Part shown: piece by piece, positions 1 to 8,417 of the stretch
How positions within the stretch are numbered: the stretch's first letter is position 1
Layout: every line of letters begins with the position of its first letter
Assembly (NCBI GenBank): GCA_963800395.1
Contig: CAWDBD010000014.1
Location: forward strand, 372,001-436,000
Direction: 5' to 3'
Length of the DNA: 64,000 nt
Source of the DNA: DASSBG01 sp963800395
GTDB lineage: Bacteria > Pseudomonadota > Gammaproteobacteria > Xanthomonadales > Rhodanobacteraceae
Position numbers and translations under genes: made by a program
Notes under the pieces: generated by a model
Databases searched by the model: none
The model's input: only the letters and a program-made list of their open reading frames with translations
What the model was told of the DNA's origin: nothing

Positions 1-2
1 GC

Positions 3-758
3 TTAGCGGCCGACAGTGTGCGCGGACGCTCGCAATGCAGAATGAAGGGCGTCGATGTAGGTGCGGCTGACGCGCAGTGGTGTGCCATTTTTCAGGCGCA
101 GCATGCTGTCGCGATTGGTCAGGGAGCGTATTTCTGCAATGCGCTCGACATGAACGATGGTCGAGCGGTGAATGCGTACGAAATGGACGGGGTCCAGTCG
201 CTGCGACAGGCTGCGCAGCGTTTCCCGAAGCAGGTGGACCTTGTCGCCGACGTGCAGACCGGCGTAGTCGCCCATGGCTTCGATCCAGTCGATGTCATTG
301 GCGGGGACAATGCTCTTGCGATGGCCCGTGCGCACGATAAAGCGTGATGCGAATGCGGGATCCTTGCGCGGCTTTCGATCGCGACCGCATTGCAGGTCGA
401 ATGTCTCGCGGACCCGATCCAGGGCCTCGATGAAACGATCGTCATCGATCGGCTTGAGCAGATAATCGACGGCATGCACGGCGAAGGCATCCAGTGCGAA
501 ATGCTCGTAGGCGGTCAGAAACACCGTCAATGGCCGCTTCCGGGCGGGCAACGCACGCATCGCGTCCATGCCGCTCATGCCCGGCATCTGCACGTCCATG
601 AAAACCAGATCAGGTGATTGTGCCACCATCGCGGCCAGTGCCGTCTCACCATCACCGGCCTGGCCGATGACCTGCATATCCTTGTGGGCAGCCAGTCGAC
701 GGGCGATGCCGCGGCGCGCCAGCGGCTCGTCGTCGACAACAAGCACGCGAATGTTCAA
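3..758 (-). CDS. LytTR-family response regulator (AlgR/LytR-like)
   Basis: A 251-residue response regulator. It has an N-terminal receiver domain (acidic pair D9/D10, phospho-acceptor D55 in LVFMDVQMPG, conserved K102 in LLKPI) and a C-terminal LytTR DNA-binding domain (about 150-245; FVRIHRSTIVH is typical). The start chosen is a TTG whose last two bases overlap the kinase stop (TTGA), giving the usual LNIRVLVVDDEP beginning. The longer upstream reading frame is overlap with the kinase gene and has no family similarity. It forms an operon with the sensor kinase upstream and presumably receives its phosphate. The genes it controls cannot be told from this window. Confidence 0.9.
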   Translation of the reverse strand: MNIRVLVVDDEPLARRGIARRLAAHKDMQVIGQAGDGETALAAMVAQSPDLVFMDVQMPGMSGMDAMRALPARKRPLTVFLTAYEHFALDAFAVHAVDYLLKPIDDDRFIEALDRVRETFDLQCGRDRKPRKDPAFASRFIVRTGHRKSIVPANDIDWIEAMGDYAGLHVGDKVHLLRETLRSLSQRLDPVHFVRIHRSTIVHVERIAEIRSLTNRDSMLRLKNGTPLRVSRTYIDALHSALRASAHTVGR

Positions 759-1855
759 GCGATCTGCTCCGCGCCTGCCTGATCGTCGGGAGTGGCCCGG
801 AAGGGCAGGTCCATCCGAACGCGACAGCTTCCGTCGGCTGCCAGGGTGAACTCGAAGCGGTGATTGTCTGCATAGAGGCGTTGCAGGCGCTCGCGGACAT
901 TGCGCAGCCCGACACTTGAGGAGGGGTCCGCCTCCCCGGATGATGGCTGTGAGGCCGCGGCAATGCCGTCGTTGCAAACCTCCAGTTTCAGCCGGTCATC
1001 GCTGCGACTGGCCTGCACGGTCAACTGGCCGCCTGCGCGTCGTGGCGCAATGCCATGGCGAATGGCGTTTTCGGCCAGCGGTTGCAGCAGCAGCCATGGA
1101 ACGGAGGCGCGCAGGGTATCCGGGCCGATGCGCATGGTGACCTTCAGCCTGTCGCCCAGGCGTGCCTTCTCGATTTCCAGATAGTGCTCGGTTATCGCCA
1201 ATTCGTCGGCCAGTGAGACCTCGTGCCTGCCGCCACCTTCCAGCGTGGCGCGCAGCAAGTCGCCCAGCCGCGCGATCATGCGTGTAGCGTCACTCGTGCG
1301 CTTTTCGACCACCAGTGTCGAGATGGCGTTCAGCGTGTTGAACAGGAAGTGCGGGTGCAGTTGATAGCGCAGCGCACGCAGTTCGGCTTCATGGGCCAAA
1401 GCCGTTGCGGTCGTTGCGCGCAGTTGTGCCTGTTTCATCGACACGTAATAGCCAACCACCATGATCATGGCGCAGAAAGCCAACAACACGAACCATATGC
1501 TGTCCAGGCTGCCGAACACGTAACTCCACTGGAAGTTTCCGGGAACGCTGCCGAGGTGCGTAGCAGTCCATATAAGTAGGGTGGTGCTGACGAAAGCAAC
1601 CAGCAGCGAGAGGACGAACATGATCAACACGCTCGCCGTCCAGCTTGCGCTGCGATACCACAGGGTGCGGTATGCCAATCCCAATGGAATGGTTGCCAGC
1701 ACATAGCCACACAGGAAAAGCGCGTGGTTGAGCAACGCGTTGGGTCGGCCCAGGGCGGTTGAAGCGGCAATCGCAACGCCGGTCACCACCGGTAGCCACG
1801 CGGCGACCAGTATCAGCCAGAACGGCGGCAGTGCATGAGCGGTTTTCACGGACAT
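755..1855 (-). CDS. LytS/AlgZ-type sensor histidine kinase
   Basis: 366 residues. The N-terminal ~140 residues contain about four hydrophobic membrane segments. The His_kinase (PF06580-type) motif LHPHFLFNTLN follows, with the phospho-accepting histidine at about residue 167, then an ATPase domain with PLAENAIRHGI as N-box and VGLRNVRERL as a G-box-like segment. No periplasmic sensing domain is visible, so the membrane segments probably sense the signal. An AAGGA ribosome-binding site precedes the ATG. It overlaps the LytTR regulator downstream by 4 bp, so the two are almost certainly co-translated. In Pseudomonas and Xanthomonas such pairs (AlgZ/AlgR) control exopolysaccharide and type IV pili; that role here is inference. 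Confidence 0.88.
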   Translation of the reverse strand: MSVKTAHALPPFWLILVAAWLPVVTGVAIAASTALGRPNALLNHALFLCGYVLATIPLGLAYRTLWYRSASWTASVLIMFVLSLLVAFVSTTLLIWTATHLGSVPGNFQWSYVFGSLDSIWFVLLAFCAMIMVVGYYVSMKQAQLRATTATALAHEAELRALRYQLHPHFLFNTLNAISTLVVEKRTSDATRMIARLGDLLRATLEGGGRHEVSLADELAITEHYLEIEKARLGDRLKVTMRIGPDTLRASVPWLLLQPLAENAIRHGIAPRRAGGQLTVQASRSDDRLKLEVCNDGIAAASQPSSGEADPSSSVGLRNVRERLQRLYADNHRFEFTLAADGSCRVRMDLPFRATPDDQAGAEQIA

Positions 1856-1918
1856 GTCGCGATCCTTCAGGGAGCAATCGAAGCGGCTCGTCCATCGCTC
1901 CGAGTTTGAAGCTCCGAA

Positions 1919-2719
1919 TCAGCCCATCGGTCGCTGCAAGATGACTTCCAGCACGAACTTGGATCCGAAGAAGGCCAGGATCAGCAGCGCCATGCCGGCC
2001 AGGGTCAGATTGACAGCGCGTGTGCCGCGCCAGCCGTGCCGCCAGCGGCCCCAGAGCAGGGCGCCGAACACCAGCCAGGCCAGCACCGACAGGACCGTGG
2101 TATGGATCAGGTGCTGGGCACGGATGTCGTGCACGAACAGTGCCCCGGTTATCAGGGTCAGGGTCAGTAGCGCGAAACCGGCGCCGATCAGCCGGAACAG
2201 CAGGGCCTCGGTCTGGGTCAGCGGCGGCAGGGCCGTGGCCAGTCGCACAGGCTGGTGCGAGCGCAGGGCGCGTTCCTGCATGGCCAGCAGAATGGCCAGC
2301 ACAGCCGCTATCGACAGGATGCTGAAGCCGAGCAGCGCAATGGCCACATGCAGCTTGATCGGCCAGTTCATGGGCAGCGGGGCTGTGTTTGGGGCCAGGT
2401 AGACGTCGACTGCCAGCAGCACGGCGGTCAGGGGAAAGACGATCACTCCCAGGCCGCCAACCGGCCGCCAGAGGTTGACCAGCACGGTCAGTGCCGCAAT
2501 CACCCCGGCCACCAGTGACAGGGCGGCAAAGAAATGCAGGTCCAGATGTCCCTGGTGGGCGCCGAGCAGCACGGCAGCATGCAACAGCACGGCAAGCACC
2601 GCCAGAACCATGGCCGAGCGGCGCGGCGCGCGCGGGCATCCGGTCAGTGGCGCAATCAGCAAGAGGCCTGCACCCAGATAGAGCAAGGCGGCAAGTACGG
2701 TGGCAATGTGTAGCAACAT
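1919..2719 (-). CDS. CcsA/YpjD-like cytochrome c assembly-family membrane protein
   Basis: 266 residues with about eight transmembrane segments along the whole length, matching the cytochrome c assembly (CcmC/CcsA) superfamily in its short YpjD form. The start MLLHIATVLAALLYLG gives the usual first membrane helix; the frame is open further upstream but runs into the ffh promoter region. It is divergent from ffh with 85 bp between starts, the same neighbourhood as E. coli ypjD-ffh. The family includes haem handlers, but YpjD homologues have no proven haem-delivery role. The histidine-kinase gene follows after 63 bp and could share its transcript. Confidence 0.8.
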   Translation of the reverse strand: MLLHIATVLAALLYLGAGLLLIAPLTGCPRAPRRSAMVLAVLAVLLHAAVLLGAHQGHLDLHFFAALSLVAGVIAALTVLVNLWRPVGGLGVIVFPLTAVLLAVDVYLAPNTAPLPMNWPIKLHVAIALLGFSILSIAAVLAILLAMQERALRSHQPVRLATALPPLTQTEALLFRLIGAGFALLTLTLITGALFVHDIRAQHLIHTTVLSVLAWLVFGALLWGRWRHGWRGTRAVNLTLAGMALLILAFFGSKFVLEVILQRPMG

Positions 2720-2769
2720 GCTGCAATTCTGGCACAGAGGCCGTGGCAGCAGAAGCTTTTGCGCATCGC

Positions 2770-2775
2770 TATAAT
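2770..2775 (+). promoter_or_regulatory. Candidate -10 box for ffh
   Basis: A perfect TATAAT lies 30 bp before the ffh ATG. No good -35 hexamer is seen at 16-18 bp upstream (CAGCAG there), so only the -10 element is supported. Confidence 0.4.
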
Positions 2776-2804
2776 GGTGGGTCGTCTCCCCGGTACCTGC
2801 AATC

Positions 2805-4187
2805 ATGTTCGAATCTCTCAGCCAGCGACTGGCGACCACCGTTGACCGCGTGCGCGGCAAGGGCCGCCTGACCGAAGACAATATTCGCGAGACCTTGCGC
2901 GAGGTGCGCATCGCCTTGCTCGAGGCCGACGTCGCCCTGCCGGCGGTCAAGGATCTGATCGAGCGGGTGCGCGAGCGCGCCGTGGGTCAGGAGGTCCTGA
3001 AAAGCCTGACTCCGGGCCAGGCCCTGGTGAAAATCGTCAGCGACGAGATGACAACGCTGATGGGCGGTGCCAACAGCGAGCTGAATCTGGCCACGCAACC
3101 GCCGGCGGTGGTGCTGGTGGCCGGCTTGCAGGGCGCGGGCAAGACCACCACGGTGGCCAAGCTGGCGCGTTTGCTCAGGGAACGCCACAACAAGAAGGTG
3201 ATGGTCACCAGTTGCGACGTGTATCGTCCGGCCGCCATCGAGCAGCTGAAGACGCTTGCCGGCCAGGTCGGGGTCGGCTTCTTTCCCTCCGAGGCGGGCA
3301 GCGATCCGCTGGCCATTGCGCGCGATGCGGTGGTTGCGGCGCGACGCGAGGTTGCCGACGTGCTGCTGGTCGATACCGCCGGCCGCCTGCACGTTGATGA
3401 AAAGATGATGGACGAGGTCAAGGCGCTGCACGCCGCGCTGGACCCGATCGAAACGCTGTTCGTGGTCGATTCGATGACCGGCCAGGATGCCGCCAATACC
3501 GCGCGGGCCTTTGACCAGGCGCTACCGCTGACCGGCGTGATACTGACCAAGACCGACGGCGATGCCCGTGGTGGCGCGGCCCTGTCCGTGCGCCATGTCA
3601 CCGGCAAGCCGATCAAGTTCATCGGTGCCGGTGAAAAGACCGATGCCCTGGAACCCTTTCATCCTGATCGCCTGGCGCAGCGCATTCTGGGCATGGGTGA
3701 TGTGCTGTCCCTGGTCGAGGACGTGCAACGCAAGGTCGACCATGAAAAGGCGCAGAACCTGGCCAGGAAGGTGGCCAAGGGCAAGCGCTTTGACCTGGAG
3801 GACATGCGCAGCCAGTTCGAGCAGATGCTCAGCATGGGCGGACTGGCCGGCCTGATGGACAAGCTGCCGGGCATGTCGAAACTGCCCGATAGCGTGAAAT
3901 CGAAGGTCAATGATGGGGAGATCCGCCGCATGATAGCCATCATCGACTCCATGACCCGGAAAGAACGCAGACATCCGGATCTGCTGAAGGCGTCACGCAA
4001 GGCGCGCGTCGCCAAGGGTTCGGGGACCCAGCCGGCCGATATCAACCGCCTGCTCAAGCAATACAAGCAGATGGCCAAGATGATGGGGAAAATGAAAGGC
4101 GGCGGCATGCGCGGCATGATGCGGCAGATGCAGGGTGCCATGAAGGGCATGGGCGGGCCTGGTGGCGGTATGCCGCCCATGGGTTGA
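2805..4187 (+). CDS. ffh: Signal recognition particle protein Ffh
   Basis: 460 residues, usual length. It is the SRP GTPase that binds 4.5S RNA and signal peptides of nascent inner-membrane proteins and hands them to FtsY. The N-terminal helical domain begins MFESLSQRLATTVDRV. The G domain has GLQGAGKTTTVAKLA (P-loop), DVYRPAA, DTAGRLHVD and TKTDGDARGG. A methionine-rich M domain follows (about 325-430), and the tail is rich in Gly and Met. It is alone on its transcript start, divergent from the YpjD-like gene, with rpsP following after 133 bp. Confidence 0.98.
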   Translation: MFESLSQRLATTVDRVRGKGRLTEDNIRETLREVRIALLEADVALPAVKDLIERVRERAVGQEVLKSLTPGQALVKIVSDEMTTLMGGANSELNLATQPPAVVLVAGLQGAGKTTTVAKLARLLRERHNKKVMVTSCDVYRPAAIEQLKTLAGQVGVGFFPSEAGSDPLAIARDAVVAARREVADVLLVDTAGRLHVDEKMMDEVKALHAALDPIETLFVVDSMTGQDAANTARAFDQALPLTGVILTKTDGDARGGAALSVRHVTGKPIKFIGAGEKTDALEPFHPDRLAQRILGMGDVLSLVEDVQRKVDHEKAQNLARKVAKGKRFDLEDMRSQFEQMLSMGGLAGLMDKLPGMSKLPDSVKSKVNDGEIRRMIAIIDSMTRKERRHPDLLKASRKARVAKGSGTQPADINRLLKQYKQMAKMMGKMKGGGMRGMMRQMQGAMKGMGGPGGGMPPMG

Positions 4188-4320
4188 TTTGATCCGGCAA
4201 GGCTCGCCAGGATGCCGGCATCAGCCAGAAAACCCTTCCATTTTGGCGAAAATCCATTAAAATGCTCTGTTTGCTGCCTTGGCCTGCTGCGCCACGGCAT
4301 TATTTTCGGAGTTTTCAAGC

Positions 4321-4623
4321 ATGGTACGTATTCGACTTTCGCGCGGTGGCGCCAAGGGCCGCCCGTTCTATCACGTGGTCGTGACCGATCAGCGCAGCAA
4401 GCGCGATGGCCGCAATCTGGAGCGCCTGGGCTATTTCAACCCGGTCTGCTCGGGTGCCGAGAAGCGCCTGGTCCTTGACGTGGACAAGGTCAACGAGTGG
4501 GTTGCCAAGGGTGCGCAGATGTCCGACAAGGTACGCGTCCTGGTCAAGGAAGCCGGCAAGCAGGCTGCTGCCAGCGCCGAGGTTCCGGCCAGCGAGGAAG
4601 CAGGCAAGCAAGCCAGCGCGTGA
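4321..4623 (+). CDS. rpsP: 30S ribosomal protein S16
   Basis: 100 residues beginning MVRIRLSRGGAKGRPFYH, the S16 signature. It has the usual RLGYFNP segment and an Ala/Glu/Lys-rich C-terminal extension (about residues 80-100) typical of gammaproteobacteria. A CGGAG ribosome-binding site lies about 10 bp upstream. It is the first gene of the conserved rpsP-rimM-trmD-rplS operon. Its stop codon overlaps the rimM GTG start. Confidence 0.98.
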   Translation: MVRIRLSRGGAKGRPFYHVVVTDQRSKRDGRNLERLGYFNPVCSGAEKRLVLDVDKVNEWVAKGAQMSDKVRVLVKEAGKQAAASAEVPASEEAGKQASA

Positions 4624-5138
4624 GCACGACCGAACGGCGCGTCGAGGTCGGGCGCATCGTTGGGCTTCACGGTGTTCGTGGTGGTCTGCGGCTGGAGTCG
4701 TGGACCGATCCGCGAACCGGCATTTTCAGTTATCAGCCATGGACGCTGGTACGCGTGGATGGAGCGGAGCGACAGTTTGATGGCGCCCGCGGCCACAGCC
4801 ACGGCAAGGGTCTGCTGACAAGCCTGCCCGGGATCGAGGACCGCGAGCAGGCTCGGGAATGGATCGGCGCCAGGGTCATTGTGCCGAGGTCGGCACTGCC
4901 GAAAGCCGGGCCCGGCGAGTATTACTGGGCTGACCTGGAAGGATTGCAGGCGGTCAACATGGAAGGCATCGACCTGGGTCGCGTCGACCGTGTTCTGGCC
5001 ACCGGCGCCAACGACGTGCTGGTAGCCGTCGACGACACGGGGCGGGAGCGTTTGCTGCCTTTCGTGCTGGATGTGTACATCAAGGAGGTGGATCTGGACG
5101 CCGGCCGTTTGCTGGTGGACTGGGATCCCGATTTCTAG
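4620..5138 (+). CDS. rimM: Ribosome maturation factor RimM
   Basis: 172 residues; it helps 16S rRNA 3'-domain and S19 assembly of the 30S subunit. The start is a GTG overlapping the rpsP stop (GTGA). VEVGRIVGLHGVRGGLRLES is the RimM N-terminal domain, YYWADLEG opens the PRC-barrel half, and it ends with LLPFVLDVYIKEVDLDAGRLLVDW. The stop codon TAG is part of a CTAG tetranucleotide at which a tandem pair of mobile palindromes begins, so rimM is intact but its downstream junction with trmD is split by about 350 bp. Confidence 0.96.
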   Translation: MSTTERRVEVGRIVGLHGVRGGLRLESWTDPRTGIFSYQPWTLVRVDGAERQFDGARGHSHGKGLLTSLPGIEDREQAREWIGARVIVPRSALPKAGPGEYYWADLEGLQAVNMEGIDLGRVDRVLATGANDVLVAVDDTGRERLLPFVLDVYIKEVDLDAGRLLVDWDPDF

Positions 5139-5462
5139 GAGCCTGGGCGGTAGGAACCAAGTGAGCGAGGCAAAGTGGTTTTGAGGCAGATTTTTCGATC
5201 AATTGAGGCGAATAGCCGTAGCTATTTAACGAAAATGAGCGGAAAAGCTGGCCAAAACCACGAGCCGCAGCCGCTTGTGTTTCTACCACCCAGGCTCCTA
5301 GGAGCCTGGGCGGTAGGAACCAAGTGAGCGAGGCAAAGTGGTTTTGAGGCAGATTTTTCGATCAATTGAGGCGAATAGCCGTAGCTATTTAACGAAAATG
5401 AGCGGAAAAGCTGGCCAAAACCACGAGCCGCAGCCGCTTGTGTTTCTACCACCCAGGCTCCT
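5136..5462 (+). mobile_element. Two perfect tandem copies of a 163-bp CTAG-bounded nested palindrome (MITE/ERIC-like)
   Basis: Two copies (5136-5298 and 5299-5462) look identical base for base. Each starts TAGGAGCCTGGGCGGTAGG and ends with its imperfect complement (20 of the outer 22 bp match; the differences still allow G-U pairs in RNA). Inside are nested arms: GTGGTTTTG with CAAAACCAC, ATTTTTCG with CGAAAAT, and an apical AATAGC-CGTA-GCTATT hairpin. There is no coding capacity for a transposase. Bounding tetranucleotides are CTAG, CTAG and a degenerate CTGG. The position is inside the rpsP-rimM-trmD-rplS operon, so both copies would be transcribed as long hairpins. Confidence 0.85.
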
Positions 5463-5491
5463 GGGAGTTTGAGCCAACCGGGCAGTTTGGC

Positions 5492-6268
5492 ATGCGTATC
5501 GACATCGTCACCCTGTTTCCCGAGCTGATTGCCGCCAATGCATCGGCAGGGGTCGTGGGAAGGGCTGTTGAACGCGGCTTGCTGCAGCTGGAGACCTGGA
5601 ATCCGCGCGATTTCACCAGCGACCGGCATCGCACCGTGGACTCACGTCCTTGCGGCGGTGGTCCCGGCATGGTGATGAAGATTGAACCGCTGCGCGCAGC
5701 CATGGCTGCAGCGCGCGAGGCCGTTGCGGCGCCGATGCACGTGGTGTGCATGAGCCCGCAGGGTAGGCCGCTGACGCAGGCCAGGGTGGCAGAACTTGCC
5801 GCCATGCCGCGTTTGCTGCTGTTGTGCGGACGCTACGAAGGGATCGACGAGCGTCTGCTGGAACATGAGGTCGACGAGGAACTGTCGATTGGAGATTACG
5901 TGCTCTCCGGAGGAGAGCTGGCAGCATCGGTGGTCATTGATGCCGTGGGTCGATTGCAGCCGGGTGCGCTCGGTGATGCGCAGTCGGCAGCCCAGGATTC
6001 GTTTTCCGAAGGGCTGCTGGACTGCCCGCATTACACGCATCCCGTGCGCAGCGATCTGGGTGATGTGCCGGCGGTTCTGCTGTCCGGCGACCACGCCGCC
6101 ATCCGGCGCTGGCGACTGAAGCAGTCGCTGGGCCGAACCTGGCAGCGCCGGCCGGAGCTGATTGACCGGTTGCGGCTGGACAAGCAGGCCATTGCATTGC
6201 TGGAGGAGTTTCGCCAGGAATGTGCAGAACAAAAAACGGACCGGGATCCGAGCGACCCGGACAATTGA
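5492..6268 (+). CDS. trmD: tRNA (guanine-37-N1)-methyltransferase TrmD
   Basis: 258 residues. It methylates G37 of tRNAs reading CNN, UGG and similar codons, using S-adenosylmethionine through a trefoil-knot SPOUT fold. Start MRIDIVTLFPEL is the family N-terminus. Knot motifs LLCGRYEGIDERLLEH and LSIGDYVLSGGELAA are present, and the C-terminal tRNA-binding domain ends with HAAIRRWRLKQSLGRTWQRRP. The frame is open 18 codons further upstream but those lie in the inserted palindrome. The nearest purine-rich site is weak (GGGAG about 27 bp upstream), so translation may depend on the inserted element. Confidence 0.97.
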   Translation: MRIDIVTLFPELIAANASAGVVGRAVERGLLQLETWNPRDFTSDRHRTVDSRPCGGGPGMVMKIEPLRAAMAAAREAVAAPMHVVCMSPQGRPLTQARVAELAAMPRLLLLCGRYEGIDERLLEHEVDEELSIGDYVLSGGELAASVVIDAVGRLQPGALGDAQSAAQDSFSEGLLDCPHYTHPVRSDLGDVPAVLLSGDHAAIRRWRLKQSLGRTWQRRPELIDRLRLDKQAIALLEEFRQECAEQKTDRDPSDPDN

Positions 6269-6291
6269 ACGACAAGACTGGGACCAGCGCC

Positions 6292-6741
6292 ATGAACAAC
6301 ATCATTCAACAGTTCGAAAACGAACAGATGACACGCACCTTGCCCGACTTCGCCGCTGGCGACACCGTGGTGGTGAACGTCAAGGTTACCGAAGGTTCGC
6401 GCGAGCGTCTTCAGGCTTTCGAGGGAGTGTGCATTGCGCGTCGCAATCGTGGTCTGCATTCGGCCTTCACCGTGCGCAAGATTTCCCACGGTACGGGTGT
6501 CGAGCGCGTGTTTCAGTCGCACAGCTCGGTGATCGACTCGGTGGTCGTCAAGCGCAAGGGCAAGGTCCGCGGCGCCAAGCTGTACCACCTGCGCGGACTG
6601 GAAGGCAAGGCGGCGCGCATCAAGGAAGACATCAGCGCGATTACCAAGAGCAAGGCCAAGGCCGCCAAGGCCGCCAAGGCCAAGCCGGCCGCCGCGCCAG
6701 CTGCGGCTGCCGAAGCTGCGCCGGAAGCCGACGCCGAATAA
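6292..6741 (+). CDS. rplS: 50S ribosomal protein L19
   Basis: 149 residues. MNNIIQQFENEQM and PDFAAGDTVVVNVKV are the L19 N-terminus, and RERLQAFEGVCIARRNRGL the core; KKGKVRGAKLYHLRGL-like sequence follows. A Lys/Ala/Glu-rich tail of about 30 residues exceeds E. coli L19 (115 residues) and is common in this order. Last gene of the rpsP operon, followed by a strong terminator. Confidence 0.97.
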   Translation: MNNIIQQFENEQMTRTLPDFAAGDTVVVNVKVTEGSRERLQAFEGVCIARRNRGLHSAFTVRKISHGTGVERVFQSHSSVIDSVVVKRKGKVRGAKLYHLRGLEGKAARIKEDISAITKSKAKAAKAAKAKPAAAPAAAAEAAPEADAE

Positions 6742-6777
6742 GAATCTGGCAGCGACGGCGTGCGCCGTCGCCAGATG

Positions 6778-6806
6778 AAAAAAGCCGCGCAGTGCGCGGC
6801 TTTTTT
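6778..6806. terminator. Bidirectional intrinsic terminator after rplS
   Basis: GCCGCGC-AGT-GCGCGGC stem flanked by AAAAAA on the left and TTTTTT on the right. It can therefore end both rplS and the convergent blaR1-like gene. A second GC-rich hairpin (GCGACGGCGTGCGCCGTCGC) precedes it at about 6751-6771. Confidence 0.9.
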
Positions 6807-6823
6807 CTACCCAGGCTACCGAC

Positions 6824-8416
6824 TCAGTCTGATGTCGGACCTGTTGGTACAGACCTGATGCTTTTGCCGTCAGCTGACCAGCGCCATTCCTGGCCCGGAG
6901 GCAGAGCAGGCAACTCGTTGACCGGTATGCCTTTGAATTCGTGCAGCGTGTATTGCACGGGTATTCTGACCCACCCGTCCTTGCCTTCAGTGTATTTCCA
7001 CGACAGAGCCGCAGCCAGGCTGGCCTTTACCAAGTCCGTAGCCACGCCGGTGTTCGTGGCCTTCGCGCCCAGCGCATCACCGTCGTCAGAGATGTGTACC
7101 TTGAGCACAACGGTACCCTGTTGCCGGGCACGGATGGCCGAGGCCGGATAGTGGGGGCGTCGCTGTGAACGGTACTGCATCTGCCTTTCTCCGTCTGCAG
7201 GGAGATTGGTCAAGGGTGTCGTATCGACGTGTCGCAAGTCGACGCGCGACAGGCCGCTCTGACGCAGCGCATTGGCAATGTTGCCTGCCTGCTTGTCGGG
7301 TACGTTGGAGCCTATGGTCAGCAAAACCGGGATCTCGGGGTCGATGCGTGCCGTCAGCACACCGCGATGTTGCAGCGACAGGCTGTCAACTTTGTCGCCG
7401 TTCCAGTAGATTCCGTGATCACCGACATTCACGCTGATGACCGGCGGGGTATCCCGCGCTGTTTCGGCATGCGCGGCTTTTGACGTCGACAGTGCGGCGC
7501 CGACCAGTAGTGTCGATGCGGCAATGGCCGCCAGAACCAGGCTGTAGCCTAGTCGACGGCGATGAGAGTGGATACGTCGGGATTTGATCATGGTCAGGCG
7601 CTCCTTGAGTTGGTGGGGGTTGACCCATCCGGTGAGTGCGGGCACCCGTGAGGTGCCCAAATCGTCCATGAGGGTGCGGGCATATGCTGCGCGCGAGGGC
7701 TGGCAACCGCTCAAAGTCGCTGTGTCGCAGGCAAGTTCCTGATCCAGGCGGAAGCGGGGCAGGGCCAACCACACCAGGGGATGGAACCACAGCAAGGCGC
7801 GCGTGAGTTCGGCTATCAGCCGCCACAACGGGTCTGCGCGGTGCAGATGCATTTGTTCGTGTGCGAGCACCAATGTACGCTGTTGCGGGTTGAATCGGCG
7901 CGCAAAATCGGCCGGAATCAGAATCATGCACGGCCAGGCGAACATGACCGCCGGTCCCATCGAGTGGGTACGGATTCTGGCCAGTGTTGCCGGGTCAAGT
8001 TGCGCGGCCAGCAGGGAATGCAGGGTTGCATCCGGCTGCTGGGCCCGCTTCGTCACTTGTAGGTGAGCCAGAAGCAGCCGCAGAACCATGATGCAGGTTC
8101 CGGTCAGCCACAAGGCCAGCAACAGGTACCCCGATTGCGAAGAAGCGGCGGGATGTCCGGTGGCCACAGGCAAGGCGTTGCCCGGATGGACAATGAGCGC
8201 GCCCAGTGATGCGATGGGGGCGGACTCGGTGAGTGGTCGCAGCGATGCCAGTGTCGGCAGCTTCATCCATGCAGCGGCGGTCATGGCTGGTACCAGCAGC
8301 CACAGGAGGAAGCCAGGACCAGGACCCAACAGGTGGCGAACCGGTTTGCGCAGCAGCATGACCAGGGCCAGTGCCGCAGACAGGAGGGTGAGTGACGCAA
8401 GAACGGTCTCGGTCAT
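6824..8416 (-). CDS. BlaR1/MecR1-type M56 metallopeptidase with ExbD-like and TonB C-terminal domains
   Basis: 530 residues from ATG one base after the blaI stop. Several N-terminal membrane helices, then the M56 zinc motif HEQMH at about residues 186-190, and a further helix at about 291-309. The periplasmic part has two pieces. ISVNVGDHGIYWNGDKV...ANALRQSGLSRVDL (about 325-398) resembles the ExbD/TolR periplasmic fold. A TonB C-terminal domain follows (about 420-505; YPASAIRARQQGTVVLKVHI). BlaR1 proteins cleave the BlaI repressor on sensing a cell-wall signal; here the penicillin-binding sensor domain is absent. The ligand is unknown. Confidence 0.85.
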   Translation of the reverse strand: MTETVLASLTLLSAALALVMLLRKPVRHLLGPGPGFLLWLLVPAMTAAAWMKLPTLASLRPLTESAPIASLGALIVHPGNALPVATGHPAASSQSGYLLLALWLTGTCIMVLRLLLAHLQVTKRAQQPDATLHSLLAAQLDPATLARIRTHSMGPAVMFAWPCMILIPADFARRFNPQQRTLVLAHEQMHLHRADPLWRLIAELTRALLWFHPLVWLALPRFRLDQELACDTATLSGCQPSRAAYARTLMDDLGTSRVPALTGWVNPHQLKERLTMIKSRRIHSHRRRLGYSLVLAAIAASTLLVGAALSTSKAAHAETARDTPPVISVNVGDHGIYWNGDKVDSLSLQHRGVLTARIDPEIPVLLTIGSNVPDKQAGNIANALRQSGLSRVDLRHVDTTPLTNLPADGERQMQYRSQRRPHYPASAIRARQQGTVVLKVHISDDGDALGAKATNTGVATDLVKASLAAALSWKYTEGKDGWVRIPVQYTLHEFKGIPVNELPALPPGQEWRWSADGKSIRSVPTGPTSD

Positions 8417-8417
8417 G

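Noticed and set aside
4243..4263. TTGGCG and TAAAAT upstream of rpsP as a promoter
   Set aside because: The spacing is only 9 bp, too short for sigma-70.
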